The notes beneath the pieces were generated by a model. The model saw only the letters and a list, made by a program, of their open reading frames with translations, did no database searches and was not told where the DNA came from. Of a stretch of DNA of 64,000 nt, positions 50,562 to 60,129 are shown piece by piece; position 1 is the first letter of the stretch, and every line of letters starts with the position of its first letter. The DNA comes from an uncultured Phascolarctobacterium sp. GTDB taxonomy: Bacteria; Bacillota; Negativicutes; Acidaminococcales; Acidaminococcaceae. The stretch covers positions 1 through 64,000 of the forward strand of contig CASFZG010000002.1 in the NCBI GenBank assembly GCA_949299135.1, written 5' to 3'. The translations under genes and the position numbers were made by a program.

Positions 50562-51914
50562 ATGATTTCAGATAAAAATTTTGTTGATGCCGCTGAGGGA
50601 AAAACTTATTTTATCCTCAATTACGGGTGCCAGATGAACGAAAGCGACGCCGAGCACTATGCCGGTCAGCTGGAGGAAATGGGCTATGCCAAAGCGGACG
50701 ATTTCCATAATGCGGATATTATCGTTGTTAATACCTGCTGCGTGCGCGAAAGCGCGGAAAAACGCATTTTGGGCAAAATCGGGGAACTGAAGCGTGTTAA
50801 GGAAAACCATCCGGGGCAGGTTATCTGCGTGGCAGGCTGCATGGCGCAGAAGGACGGCGAAAAGCTTATTAAAAAGCATCCGCAGATTGATTTATTAATA
50901 GGCACTGCGCATGTAAACAGCTTTAAGGAAATTCTTACAGATTTTCTGGCGGACAAAGGCGGCCGCATTTATGACGATATGATAATTGCTGACAGCGAAT
51001 TTGAAGGCAACCGCGTGCGCCAGAGCGGCTTTTCGGCGTGGATACCAATTATGTACGGCTGCAACAATTTCTGCACTTACTGCATAGTGCCTTATGTGCG
51101 CGGGCGCGAGCGCAGCCGCAGCATTGAAAACATTGTGGAAGAAGTTGAACAGGCAGTGGCAAACGGCTACAAAGAGTTTACCCTGCTTGGGCAGAACGTA
51201 AATTCCTACGGCAAGGATTTTGGCGAAAAAGGCATGTTTGCCAAACTTCTGCGCCGCGTAAATGATGTGCCAGGTGTTGAGCGCATCCGCTATATGACAA
51301 GCCATCCGCGCGATATGGGTGAGGACGTTATTCAGGCGGTTGCGGAATGTGAGCATATCTGTGAAAACTTCCATGTGCCGTTTCAGGCAGGTTCCAGCCG
51401 CATTTTAAAAATGATGAACCGCGGCTACACGCGCGAACAGTACCTTGAACTTGTGAAAATGATTCGCCGCTATGTGCCGGACGCCGCTGTTACAACCGAT
51501 ATAATTGTGGGTTTCCCGGGTGAAACGGAAGAAGATTTTGAAGAAACGCTTTCTCTTGTAAAAGAGGTTGGCTTTGACGCTGCCTACACCTTTATTTACA
51601 GCAAGCGCAGCGGTACTCCTGCCGCCAAAATGGAAGGGCAGGTGCCGCTGGACGTTAAAAAAGCACGCCTTAACCGTTTAATGGCCGTGCAGAACGAAAA
51701 CAGCCTGAAGCGCAACGAAGAAATGGTTGGCAAAACCTACGAGGTGCTTGCCGAAGGCCCGAGCGCCAATAACCTCAGTGTATGGAGCGGCAGGACGCGC
51801 ACCAACAAGCTCGTGCTGTGGCCCACGGAAGGGCGCACTTTTACGGCAGGGCAGAAGGTTAACGTAAAAATCTGCAATGCGCAGACTTGGCTTGTGAAAG
51901 GACAGGCAGAATAA
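50562..51914 (+). CDS. miaB: tRNA-2-methylthio-N6-dimethylallyladenosine synthase
   Basis: A 450-residue radical SAM methylthiotransferase that converts i6A37 to ms2i6A37 in tRNAs reading UNN codons. The N-terminal cluster cysteines are in YGCQMNESD, TCCVRESAEKR and AGCMAQ. The radical SAM CxxxCxxC is GCNNFCTYCIVPYVRGRE. A TRAM domain ends the protein. GGAGGT lies 4 bases before the ATG. It is followed by mutS after one base. Confidence 0.96.
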   Translation: MISDKNFVDAAEGKTYFILNYGCQMNESDAEHYAGQLEEMGYAKADDFHNADIIVVNTCCVRESAEKRILGKIGELKRVKENHPGQVICVAGCMAQKDGEKLIKKHPQIDLLIGTAHVNSFKEILTDFLADKGGRIYDDMIIADSEFEGNRVRQSGFSAWIPIMYGCNNFCTYCIVPYVRGRERSRSIENIVEEVEQAVANGYKEFTLLGQNVNSYGKDFGEKGMFAKLLRRVNDVPGVERIRYMTSHPRDMGEDVIQAVAECEHICENFHVPFQAGSSRILKMMNRGYTREQYLELVKMIRRYVPDAAVTTDIIVGFPGETEEDFEETLSLVKEVGFDAAYTFIYSKRSGTPAAKMEGQVPLDVKKARLNRLMAVQNENSLKRNEEMVGKTYEVLAEGPSANNLSVWSGRTRTNKLVLWPTEGRTFTAGQKVNVKICNAQTWLVKGQAE

Positions 51915-51915
51915 A

Positions 51916-54498
51916 ATGGCTGCAAACTATACGCCTATGGTGCAGCAGTATCTGGAGGTTAAACGCCAGCATCAGGATGAACTGCTGTTTTTCCGTTTGG
52001 GCGATTTTTACGAAATGTTTTTTGACGATGCCTTAACGGCGTCGCGCGAACTGAATATTACTTTAACCGGGCGTGCCGCGGGGCTTGAAGAACGCATACC
52101 TATGTGCGGCGTGCCTTACCACAGTGTTGACGGCTACATTGCCAAACTGATAAAAAAAGGCTACCGCATTGCCATTTGCGAGCAGGTGGAAGACCCCAAG
52201 CTTGCCAAAGGCATTGTAGAGCGCAAGGTTATAAAAATCATTACGCCGGGCACGGCTTTAAACGAGCAGCTTTTGGACGACAAGCATAACCGTTTCCTGG
52301 TGTTTTTGCAGCAGGACGGCGCGCGTTTGTGCCTTGTGGCGGCAGATATTTCTACCGGCGAGTGCCAGTGGTTTACCGGCGAAGGCAGCGAAATGCTGAG
52401 CGCGGTACAGGAGCAGCTGTTCCGCATTCAGCCTGCGGAAGCGGTGGTATACAGCGGCATTGAAGGCTGGGAAAAACTGGAAGCATGGCTGAAGGCAAAG
52501 CTGCCGGAATGTGCAATATCTTTCTATCAGGAAGAAAACGAAAATGCTGATTATTTTGCCGCGCATTTTGCTGGCAGCGAATACGGTGGCGATGCCCTTG
52601 TACACAGTGCGGCGGAGCACATGCTGCGCTATCTGCACAGCACCGTTAAGGCGGATTTAACGCATATTAACCGCTTAACGCGCATAGCCGTGGAAAAATT
52701 TATTAACCTTGACGCCACTGCCATCCGCAATCTGGAGCTTGTTAAAAACATGCGTGACGGCACTAAGCGCGGCACGCTTCTGGATGTGCTTGATTTTACC
52801 GTAACCAGCATGGGCGCGCGCAAGCTCCGCGGCTGGATTGAGTGCCCGCTTTTGGATTTGGCGCAGATAAACGCGCGCCAGCAGGCAGTGAAAGAGCTTT
52901 TGGAAAATTTGCAGCTGCGTACCGGTCTTGCGGAAGAAATGAAAAAAGTTTTCGATTTGGAACGCATTATTTCCCGCATTGAAGTGGGCAGCGCCAACGC
53001 CCGCGATTTGGTAGCCCTGCGCAGTTCGCTTGCCGTGCTGCCGGGCATAAAAGAGCTTTTAAACAGTGCGTCAAGCCGCCTGCTTGCGCATCTTGCCGGC
53101 GGAATTCATCTGCATCAGGAAATTTACGATACTCTGGCAGCGGCGATTGTGGACGAACCGCCGTTTTCCGTCCGTGAAGGCGGCATGATACGCACCGGTT
53201 TTGATTTGGAACTGGACGAGCTGCACAGCATTGCCAGCGACAACAAAACATGGATGCAGAATTTTGAGCAGCGCATTAAAGAAGAAACAGGCATTAAAAC
53301 CTTAAAAGTAGGCTACAACAAGGTTTTTGGCTATTATATCGAAGTCAGCAAGGGCCAGTCGGCTTCCGCGCCGGATTATTTTGTGCGCAAGCAGACCCTT
53401 GTTAACGCTGAGCGCTACATTGTGCCGGAACTTAAGGATTTTGAGAACAAAATTTTAAGCGCCAAAGAAAAAATAGAACAGCTTGAATATTATATTTTTA
53501 ACAATCTGCGCGAGCAGATACGTGCCAAAATACCGGAGATACAGGAAACCGCGCGTGCGCTGGCCAATATCGACGTGCTGGCTTCGCTGGCAGAAGCGGC
53601 GTTTAAATATAACTATATTAAGCCGGAACTGAACAACCGCAGCGAAATACGTATCCTTGACGGGCGCCACCCGGTTGTGGAGCGCCTTTTGGAGCGCGAT
53701 ATTTTTGTGCCTAACGATACCAACTTAAACAGCACGGACGAACGCATGATTATCATTACCGGGCCGAACATGGCAGGCAAATCCACCTATATGCGCCAGG
53801 TTGCGCTTTTAACGCTAATGACGCAGATGGGCAGCTTTATTCCTGCGCGGCAGGCCAGCATTTGCCCGGTGGATAAGATTTTTACCCGCGTAGGCGCAAG
53901 CGACGACCTTGCCACGGGGCAAAGCACCTTTATGGTGGAAATGAACGAGGTGGCACAGATTTTGAAATATGCCACCAAAAACAGTCTGATTATTCTGGAC
54001 GAAGTTGGCCGCGGCACCAGCACCTTTGACGGTATGAGCATTGCGCGCGCGGTGATGGAATACATCCACGAAAGGATTAAGGCTAAAACGCTGTTTGCCA
54101 CGCATTACCACCAGCTGATTGAACTGGAAAACACGATGGCGGGCGTAAAAAATTACAGCGTGGCCGTTAAAGAACGCGGCAACGACATTGTATTTTTGCG
54201 CCGTATTGTGCGCGGCGGCAGCGATAAAAGCTACGGCGTGCATGTGGCAAGGCTGGCGGGGCTTCCTAAGAAGGTTCTGGAGCGCGCCAACGAGTTTTTG
54301 CAGGAGTACGACAGCGGCGGACAGCAGCAGGCAAAAGCTGCGCCGCAGGCGGATGGCGGCATGATGGGTTCGCTGTTCGGCAGTGCCTTGCAGCAGCGGC
54401 TTGCCAATATGGACGTAATGAGCATGACGCCGATTGAGGCGATGAACACTTTATACAAATTGCAGGAGGAGGCTAAGCGCGAGGGAGGTGCATTATGA
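51916..54498 (+). CDS. mutS: DNA mismatch repair protein MutS
   Basis: An 860-residue mismatch sensor. The F-x-E mismatch wedge is in RLGDFYEMFFDDA, and the ATPase has TGPNMAGKSTYMRQVALL, DEVGRGTSTFDG and ATHYHQL. Length is normal for MutS1. The last 4 bases overlap mutL. Confidence 0.97.
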   Translation: MAANYTPMVQQYLEVKRQHQDELLFFRLGDFYEMFFDDALTASRELNITLTGRAAGLEERIPMCGVPYHSVDGYIAKLIKKGYRIAICEQVEDPKLAKGIVERKVIKIITPGTALNEQLLDDKHNRFLVFLQQDGARLCLVAADISTGECQWFTGEGSEMLSAVQEQLFRIQPAEAVVYSGIEGWEKLEAWLKAKLPECAISFYQEENENADYFAAHFAGSEYGGDALVHSAAEHMLRYLHSTVKADLTHINRLTRIAVEKFINLDATAIRNLELVKNMRDGTKRGTLLDVLDFTVTSMGARKLRGWIECPLLDLAQINARQQAVKELLENLQLRTGLAEEMKKVFDLERIISRIEVGSANARDLVALRSSLAVLPGIKELLNSASSRLLAHLAGGIHLHQEIYDTLAAAIVDEPPFSVREGGMIRTGFDLELDELHSIASDNKTWMQNFEQRIKEETGIKTLKVGYNKVFGYYIEVSKGQSASAPDYFVRKQTLVNAERYIVPELKDFENKILSAKEKIEQLEYYIFNNLREQIRAKIPEIQETARALANIDVLASLAEAAFKYNYIKPELNNRSEIRILDGRHPVVERLLERDIFVPNDTNLNSTDERMIIITGPNMAGKSTYMRQVALLTLMTQMGSFIPARQASICPVDKIFTRVGASDDLATGQSTFMVEMNEVAQILKYATKNSLIILDEVGRGTSTFDGMSIARAVMEYIHERIKAKTLFATHYHQLIELENTMAGVKNYSVAVKERGNDIVFLRRIVRGGSDKSYGVHVARLAGLPKKVLERANEFLQEYDSGGQQQAKAAPQADGGMMGSLFGSALQQRLANMDVMSMTPIEAMNTLYKLQEEAKREGGAL

Positions 54499-56405
54499 CG
54501 GCCGAGGTTAAGCTTTTAGACCAGAACACGGCTAACCAGATTGCGGCCGGCGAAGTGGTGGAAAAACCTGCTTCCGTAGTGAAGGAGCTGGTGGAAAACG
54601 CCCTTGACGCCGGCGCCGATAAGATAGAAGTAACGATTTTTGAAGGCGGCACGCAGTATATCCGCGTGGCGGATAACGGCAGCGGCATGACGGAGGCTAA
54701 CGCTAAACTTGCGGTGCTGCGCCATGCCACCAGCAAAATCCGCGCGGCGGAGGATTTAATGAGCCTGCACACGCTGGGCTTCCGCGGCGAAGCTTTGCCG
54801 AGCATTGCGTCCGTCAGCAATTTTCAGCTGTTAACGCGCCCGGTGGATGAAGAATTTGCAACCAGCATCCACATCGATGGCGGCGAAGACATGCGCTGCG
54901 AGCAGACTGGCGGGCAGGCAGGCACGACGGTTATTGTTGAGAACTTGTTTTTTAACGTACCGGCACGCCGCAAATTTTTGCGCACCAACGTGACAGAAGG
55001 GCGTTACATCAACGAACTGTTGACGCGCCTTGCTTTGTCGCGCCCGGAAGTGCGCTTTAAACTTGTCAGCAACGACAAGGAAGTTTTAAGCACGCCCGGC
55101 AACGGCAGCCTGTTTGATACGATAACGGCTCTGTACGGCAAAAAAGTCAGCGACGAGCTTTTAAAGGTAGAATTTTGCGGCGAGGACATCAAAATCAGCG
55201 GCTATATAGGCAAACCGACGCTGCTGAAAGGCACGCGCCAGTGGCAGACCTTCATGGTCAACGGGCGCATTATCAACAACCGCATGATGAGCAAGGCTAT
55301 TGACCACGCCTACCAGTCGCAGATACCGAAAAGCGGCTTTCCGTTTGCCGTACTGCTGGTTGAAGTTGATACGCACAGTATTGATGTAAACGTGCATCCG
55401 CAGAAAAGCGAGATTAAATTTAGCGACGACAGCGTGGTTTACAAAGCACTATACAGGGCGCTGACCGACGCACTGACGCGACCGATGAGCGCCAAACCGC
55501 AGCAGGAGCTTGAATTTTTGCCGGACAGCGAGCTGGCTGTGTTTAAACCTGTAGGGCAGGGCATTATTACGGACGATATGCCCGCACAGCCTGCGCAGCA
55601 GCCAAAACCGCAGCCGCAGGCAAAACCCGCTTACGCGGATATTTTTAAACCGGCAGATACGCCGAAGCCGGTTTACGATAAACCGATGCAGCCCAGTGTT
55701 TGGAAAGAACCGGAATACACCTACACGCCGCCCAAAACGGAACCAGTTTATACCATTAACGAGGTGCGTGAGGAGTTTAAAAAGCAGGACACCGTGACGG
55801 ACAATGTCATCGGCTTTACGGATACAGACAACGAAACGAGTACCATCTGGCCCATCGGGCAGGTGGATAAAACTTTTATCATCGCGCAGAGCGAGGATAC
55901 ATTGTATTTGATTGACCAGCACGCAGCGCACGAGCGCATTTTGTACGACAAGTTTGTGAACGCGCATAACAACATACCGGCGCAGACGATGCTGATGCCG
56001 CTGTACCTTGACGTGACGGCGCACGATGTAGAACTGATTGAACAGCACCGCGAGGATTTTTTGCGCCTTGGCGTTGATGTTGAGCCTGCTGGCGAGGATG
56101 TACTGCGCGTAAGCAGTTTACCGACTGATATTAAGGCGGACGGCGCGGAGGACTTTATCCGCGAGATTACCAAAATGCTGAGTGAGATGAAAAACATCAG
56201 CCCCAGCGATTTGCGCCAGAACATGCTGCACATGATGGCGTGCAAGGCGGCTATCAAAGCAGGCGAGGTGCTGAACATGCGCCAGATGCGTCAGCTGATT
56301 ATTGAACTGTGCAACACGGAGCACCCGTTTACCTGCCCGCACGGACGCCCGTGCATGATTGAAATGAGCTCGGCAGAGCTTTATAAAATGTTTAAACGCA
56401 CATGA
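54495..56405 (+). CDS. mutL: DNA mismatch repair protein MutL
   Basis: A 636-residue GHKL ATPase. LDQNTANQIAAGEVVEKPAS, DNGSGM and TLGFRGEALPSI are the N-box region. A proline- and glutamine-rich linker (about 360-430) leads to a C-terminal endonuclease-type domain with QHAAHERILYDKF and a CPHGRP end, as in species without MutH. It overlaps mutS and the next gene by 4 bases each. Confidence 0.97.
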   Translation: MTAEVKLLDQNTANQIAAGEVVEKPASVVKELVENALDAGADKIEVTIFEGGTQYIRVADNGSGMTEANAKLAVLRHATSKIRAAEDLMSLHTLGFRGEALPSIASVSNFQLLTRPVDEEFATSIHIDGGEDMRCEQTGGQAGTTVIVENLFFNVPARRKFLRTNVTEGRYINELLTRLALSRPEVRFKLVSNDKEVLSTPGNGSLFDTITALYGKKVSDELLKVEFCGEDIKISGYIGKPTLLKGTRQWQTFMVNGRIINNRMMSKAIDHAYQSQIPKSGFPFAVLLVEVDTHSIDVNVHPQKSEIKFSDDSVVYKALYRALTDALTRPMSAKPQQELEFLPDSELAVFKPVGQGIITDDMPAQPAQQPKPQPQAKPAYADIFKPADTPKPVYDKPMQPSVWKEPEYTYTPPKTEPVYTINEVREEFKKQDTVTDNVIGFTDTDNETSTIWPIGQVDKTFIIAQSEDTLYLIDQHAAHERILYDKFVNAHNNIPAQTMLMPLYLDVTAHDVELIEQHREDFLRLGVDVEPAGEDVLRVSSLPTDIKADGAEDFIREITKMLSEMKNISPSDLRQNMLHMMACKAAIKAGEVLNMRQMRQLIIELCNTEHPFTCPHGRPCMIEMSSAELYKMFKRT

Positions 56406-57181
56406 ACGAACTGAAATTTGCGGTAACAGCGGGGCGCAACAGCGGATTGCAGTGGCAGGCGCGCGCCTGGGCACAGGGTTTTGGCGTGCCTTATTTGCGG
56501 CGCGGGCACAGCGGCAGCCTTGATGAATTATACGAAAAGTACGGGTTGGACGCGCTTTTGGTGGCTACCAAATTAGGCCCGCATGTTTTTACGGAGGAAG
56601 GGCGCTTTTTCTTTCACCCCAGCATGGCGGATTTGCGTTTGAAGCATATCGCCGCCGGTGAAAGCGACCATTTAATAGAAGCGCTGGCTTTGAAGCCCGG
56701 CGCAAAAGTTTTGGACTGCACTTTGGGGCTTGCCAGCGACGCTTTGGTGGCAAGTTACGCGGTTGGCGCTGCCGGCAAAGTGGTCGGCGTGGAAGCATCG
56801 CCGCTGCTGGCATTTACCGTGGCGCGCGGTTTGCAGCAGTATGCAACCGGCAAAGCGGATGTTGACGCTGCCATGCGCAGGATAAAAGTCATCCACGCCA
56901 AAGCGGAGGATTATTTGAAAATCCTGCCGCCGGACAGCTTTGATGCAGTTTATTTTGACCCGATGTTCCGCTTCGGCGTAAAAACATCGGCCAATATGAA
57001 GCCGCTGCGCCCGATTGCCTACGAAAAGGAAGTATCGGCAGAGGTGCTGGAGCTGGCGCTTAAAATCGCGCCGCGCGTGGTGATAAAAGAACGCGGCGAG
57101 GACTTTTTGCGCAGCCTTGGCTGCACGGAGGTTCAGGGCGGCAGGTACAGCCGCGTAAAATACGGAATTATCAGGAGATAG
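56402..57181 (+). CDS. SAM-dependent methyltransferase, RsmJ-like
   Basis: A 259-residue class I methyltransferase. Motif I is VLDCTLGLASDALVA, and the catalytic motif is VYFDPMFRFG. The layout matches the RsmJ/DUF548 family, whose E. coli member methylates G1516 of 16S rRNA. Between mutL and miaA it is a fixed operon member. Confidence 0.85.
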   Translation: MNELKFAVTAGRNSGLQWQARAWAQGFGVPYLRRGHSGSLDELYEKYGLDALLVATKLGPHVFTEEGRFFFHPSMADLRLKHIAAGESDHLIEALALKPGAKVLDCTLGLASDALVASYAVGAAGKVVGVEASPLLAFTVARGLQQYATGKADVDAAMRRIKVIHAKAEDYLKILPPDSFDAVYFDPMFRFGVKTSANMKPLRPIAYEKEVSAEVLELALKIAPRVVIKERGEDFLRSLGCTEVQGGRYSRVKYGIIRR

Positions 57182-57183
57182 TT

Positions 57184-58107
57184 ATGAAGAAGAAATTAGC
57201 CGTTATCTTAGGCCCTACCGCCACCGGCAAAAGCCATTGCGGCATTGCGTTGGCGCAGGCGCTGGACGGCGAAATTATATCGGGCGACTCAATGCTGGTG
57301 TACCGCGGTATGGACATCGGCACGGCCAAGCCCACGACGGAAGAACTGGCAGCGGTGCCGCACCATATGGTGGATATTCTGCCGCCGGACGCCGGTTTTA
57401 ACGTGGTGGATTTTAAGGAGCAGGCCGAACTGCTGATTGATGATATTACGGAGCGCGGCAGACTGCCCATAATTGTCGGCGGCACGGGCTTATACATTAA
57501 AGCGCTGCTGGAAAACTACCATTTTAACGCTGCGGGCGAGAATGCGGAGCTGCGCCGTGAACTGGAAACGCTGCTGGCGGAAAAGGGCAAGGAAATTTTG
57601 TTTGCCCGCCTGCAAAAAGCAGCGCCGCACGAGGCGGAACGCATCGATATCAACAACACGCGCCGTGTAATCCGCGCTATCGAAGCGGCGGAAAGCGGCG
57701 ATAACCTTTCGCATACCAACGATGGCGAGCTTGCTTACGACGCTGTGGTTTTTGGCCTGCGCATGGAACGCAGCGTGCTGTATGACCGCATTAACCGCCG
57801 CGTTGATATCATGCTGGAGCAGGGACTGCTGGAGGAAACAAAAAAGCTGCTGGACTCGGGTGTGCCTGCGTCGGCACAGTCCATGCAGGCTATCGGCTAC
57901 CGCCAGACGGTGATGTATTTAACAGGGCAGCTTGATTATGCAACTGCCGTTGATAAATTAAAGCAGGCAACGCGCAACTTTGCCAAGCGGCAGTTTACGT
58001 GGTACAAAAAAATGCCGTATGTGCAGTGGTTTGACTTGCCCGCCCAGCCGGATTACGAACAGTTAACGGCGGAAATGATTGAGATTATTAAAAATAGGTG
58101 GAAGTAA
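57184..58107 (+). CDS. miaA: tRNA dimethylallyltransferase
   Basis: A 307-residue enzyme that adds the isopentenyl group to A37, the substrate of MiaB upstream. GPTATGKSHCGIALA is the P-loop, GDSMLVYRGMDIGTAKP and GGTGLYIKALLE follow, and LKQATRNFAKRQFTWYKK is the tRNA-binding end. Start follows GGAGATAGTT. No hfq gene follows. Confidence 0.97.
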   Translation: MKKKLAVILGPTATGKSHCGIALAQALDGEIISGDSMLVYRGMDIGTAKPTTEELAAVPHHMVDILPPDAGFNVVDFKEQAELLIDDITERGRLPIIVGGTGLYIKALLENYHFNAAGENAELRRELETLLAEKGKEILFARLQKAAPHEAERIDINNTRRVIRAIEAAESGDNLSHTNDGELAYDAVVFGLRMERSVLYDRINRRVDIMLEQGLLEETKKLLDSGVPASAQSMQAIGYRQTVMYLTGQLDYATAVDKLKQATRNFAKRQFTWYKKMPYVQWFDLPAQPDYEQLTAEMIEIIKNRWK

Positions 58108-58119
58108 GACTATTATAAC

Positions 58120-58280
58120 AGCCAAAGGTTGTACTATTTCAACAGCGCAAAAATGCTGCGGCTCCTCCGATTCCGTCCGGGCTTCGCGGCCGGACTCCCG
58201 GAGATTGTACCTTAAAATTAGCCGCCGCAGTTTTTGTCTGCTGTTTCATAGCACAAACCTTTGGCTTTTGTGTTTTATTG
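58120..58280 (+). ncRNA. Candidate structured RNA, long imperfect hairpin
   Basis: Between miaA and prmA, about 145 bases fold into one long interrupted stem: AGCCAAAGGTTGT / ACAAACCTTTGGCT; CTAT / ATAG; AACAGC / GCTGTT; CAAAAA-CTGCGGC / GCCGCCGCAGTTTTTG; CTCCG / CGGAG; GTCCGG / CCGGAC, with a GCTTCGCGG loop. A large one-sided bulge (ATTGTACCTTAAAATTA) lies on the 3' side. A T-rich tail follows, so it can be a terminated RNA. I cannot match it to a known family, and an independent promoter is not clear. Confidence 0.5.
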
Positions 58281-58454
58281 TGTTTCTAAGTTTGGTATAA
58301 TCGGATAACATCAAATTAAACGCCGCTTGTTTTATCCGCCCAAGCGGGAGGGTGCTTTATTTTTATATGTACATTTAAGCGCGGGTGTGATAAGATATCA
58401 GTTGTAAATTTATATCTTTTTACTATGGTTTGAGAATTTTGAGGAGTGAAAGAC

Positions 58455-59393
58455 ATGCAGTGGACGGAAGTAAGCTTGCAGACGACGCATGAGCAGGCTG
58501 ACACGATAGCCGATATTTTATACAGCGCCGGTGCGCAGGGCGTGGCGATGGAGGACCCGCTTTTGATTAACCAGCTTCGCAATAGCGGCACGTGGGAGCT
58601 GTGCGACATACCCGAGCAGCAGAACACGGAGGTTGTTACCGTTACGGCGTATTACCCGGACGATGAAAAATTGCACGACCGCCTGGCGTTTATTGAGCGC
58701 GAGGTAAAAGCCGTTGAAGAACGCATCGGGGCAAAATGCGTGTTCCGCAACCCGTTGTTCCGCACGCTGTGCGAGCAGGACTGGGCTAACGAGTGGAAGC
58801 AGTATTTTCACGTTACGCACATCGGCAAGCGTTTGGTGATTAAGCCGTCGTGGGAGAAATACGACGCTAAACCCGAAGATTTGGTGATTGAAATCGACCC
58901 TGGCATGGCGTTTGGCACGGGCACACACCACACCACCAGCATGTGCATGGAAACGCTGGAGGATATCATCACGCCTGAGGCGGAGGTTTTTGACGTTGGC
59001 TGCGGCAGCGGCATTTTGGCGATTGCGGCGGCTAAACTGGGCGCTAAAAACATCGTCGCTGTGGATATTGACGCCAACGCGGTGCGCATTGCCAAAGAAA
59101 ATATTGCGGGTAACGGCCTCAGCGAGCGCATTACCGTTAAAGAGGGCGATTTGCTGCATGGCACGGAGGACAAGGCGGACGTGATTATTGCCAACATCAT
59201 TGCCGATATTATCATTATGCTGCTGCCGGACGTTGCTAAAAAACTTAAAGCTACGGGCAGATTTTTAGCCAGCGGCATTATCGAGGAACGTGAGGACGAT
59301 ATCCGCAAGGCGGCTGCCGCAAACGGCATTAAGGTTTTAAGCGTTAAGCACAAAGGCGGCTGGGTTGCCATGCTGATGGCACTGGAGGACTGA
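58455..59393 (+). CDS. prmA: Ribosomal protein L11 methyltransferase
   Basis: A 312-residue class I methyltransferase. The N-terminal L11-recognition domain starts WTEVSLQTTHEQADTIADIL, and the catalytic domain has DPGMAFGTGTHHTT, VFDVGCGSGILAIAAAKLGA and the NIIADIII motif. GAGGAG is 8 bases before the ATG; a GTG three codons earlier overlaps that site. A hairpin CCGCTTG / CAAGCGG lies in the leader at 58323-58347. It overlaps rsmE by one base. Confidence 0.95.
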   Translation: MQWTEVSLQTTHEQADTIADILYSAGAQGVAMEDPLLINQLRNSGTWELCDIPEQQNTEVVTVTAYYPDDEKLHDRLAFIEREVKAVEERIGAKCVFRNPLFRTLCEQDWANEWKQYFHVTHIGKRLVIKPSWEKYDAKPEDLVIEIDPGMAFGTGTHHTTSMCMETLEDIITPEAEVFDVGCGSGILAIAAAKLGAKNIVAVDIDANAVRIAKENIAGNGLSERITVKEGDLLHGTEDKADVIIANIIADIIIMLLPDVAKKLKATGRFLASGIIEEREDDIRKAAAANGIKVLSVKHKGGWVAMLMALED

Positions 59394-60127
59394 TGCACAG
59401 ATTTTTTATTCCGCGCCCATACGCGGACGAGATGGAAATAGACGGCATTGACGCGCGCCACATTTATACGGTTTTAAAAATGAAACCGGGCGAGAAGGTG
59501 CAGATTGTAAGCGACGACGGCGTTACCGCACTGGCGCAAATTACGGAAACCGCACCGGGGCGCACTATGGTAAAATGCCTTGAAGTTATTGCCGAAAGCC
59601 ACGAACCGGCGGTGAAGATTACGCTGGCGCAGGGGCTTGTAAAGGGCGAAAAAATGGATTTTATTATCCAGAAGGCGGTGGAACTTGGCGTAAGCCGCAT
59701 TGTGCCGCTGGCGATGGAGCACAGCGTTGTGCGTTATGACGGCGATAAGGCTGCCAAAAAACGCGAGCGCTGGCAGAAGATTGCTGAAAGCGCCGCCAAG
59801 CAGAGCAAACGCGATATTATTCCAGAGGTGGCGGCGGTGACAACGATGGACAGCCTGATGGCGGAGTGTGATTGCGCTACCAAAATTATTGCCTACGAAT
59901 GTGAAGATAAACAAGGTTTGAAACAGGCGCTGCGCGCCAATCAGCAGACGGCCAGCATTCTGGTTATTATCGGGCCGGAAGGCGGCATCAGCGAGGCGGA
60001 GCTTAACACTGCCCGCGCAGGCGGGGCGGTGCCGGTAAGTTTGGGCAGGCGTATTTTGCGTGCCGAAACCGCCGGTCTGACTGCTTTAAGCGTGATTTTA
60101 TACGAATTTGACGAACTGGGAGGCTGA
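59393..60127 (+). CDS. rsmE: 16S rRNA (uracil-1498-N3)-methyltransferase
   Basis: A 244-residue SPOUT methyltransferase. The N-terminal PUA-like domain is followed by the knot with IGPEGGISEAEL and VSLGRRILRAETAGLTAL, typical of RsmE. prmA-rsmE-mtaB is a common order in Bacillota. Confidence 0.95.
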   Translation: MHRFFIPRPYADEMEIDGIDARHIYTVLKMKPGEKVQIVSDDGVTALAQITETAPGRTMVKCLEVIAESHEPAVKITLAQGLVKGEKMDFIIQKAVELGVSRIVPLAMEHSVVRYDGDKAAKKRERWQKIAESAAKQSKRDIIPEVAAVTTMDSLMAECDCATKIIAYECEDKQGLKQALRANQQTASILVIIGPEGGISEAELNTARAGGAVPVSLGRRILRAETAGLTALSVILYEFDELGG

Positions 60128-60129
60128 AC

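Noticed and set aside
58318-58360. Hairpin CCGCTTG / CAAGCGG in the prmA leader as a riboswitch
   Set aside because: Only one short stem is visible and no conserved riboswitch core could be recognised.
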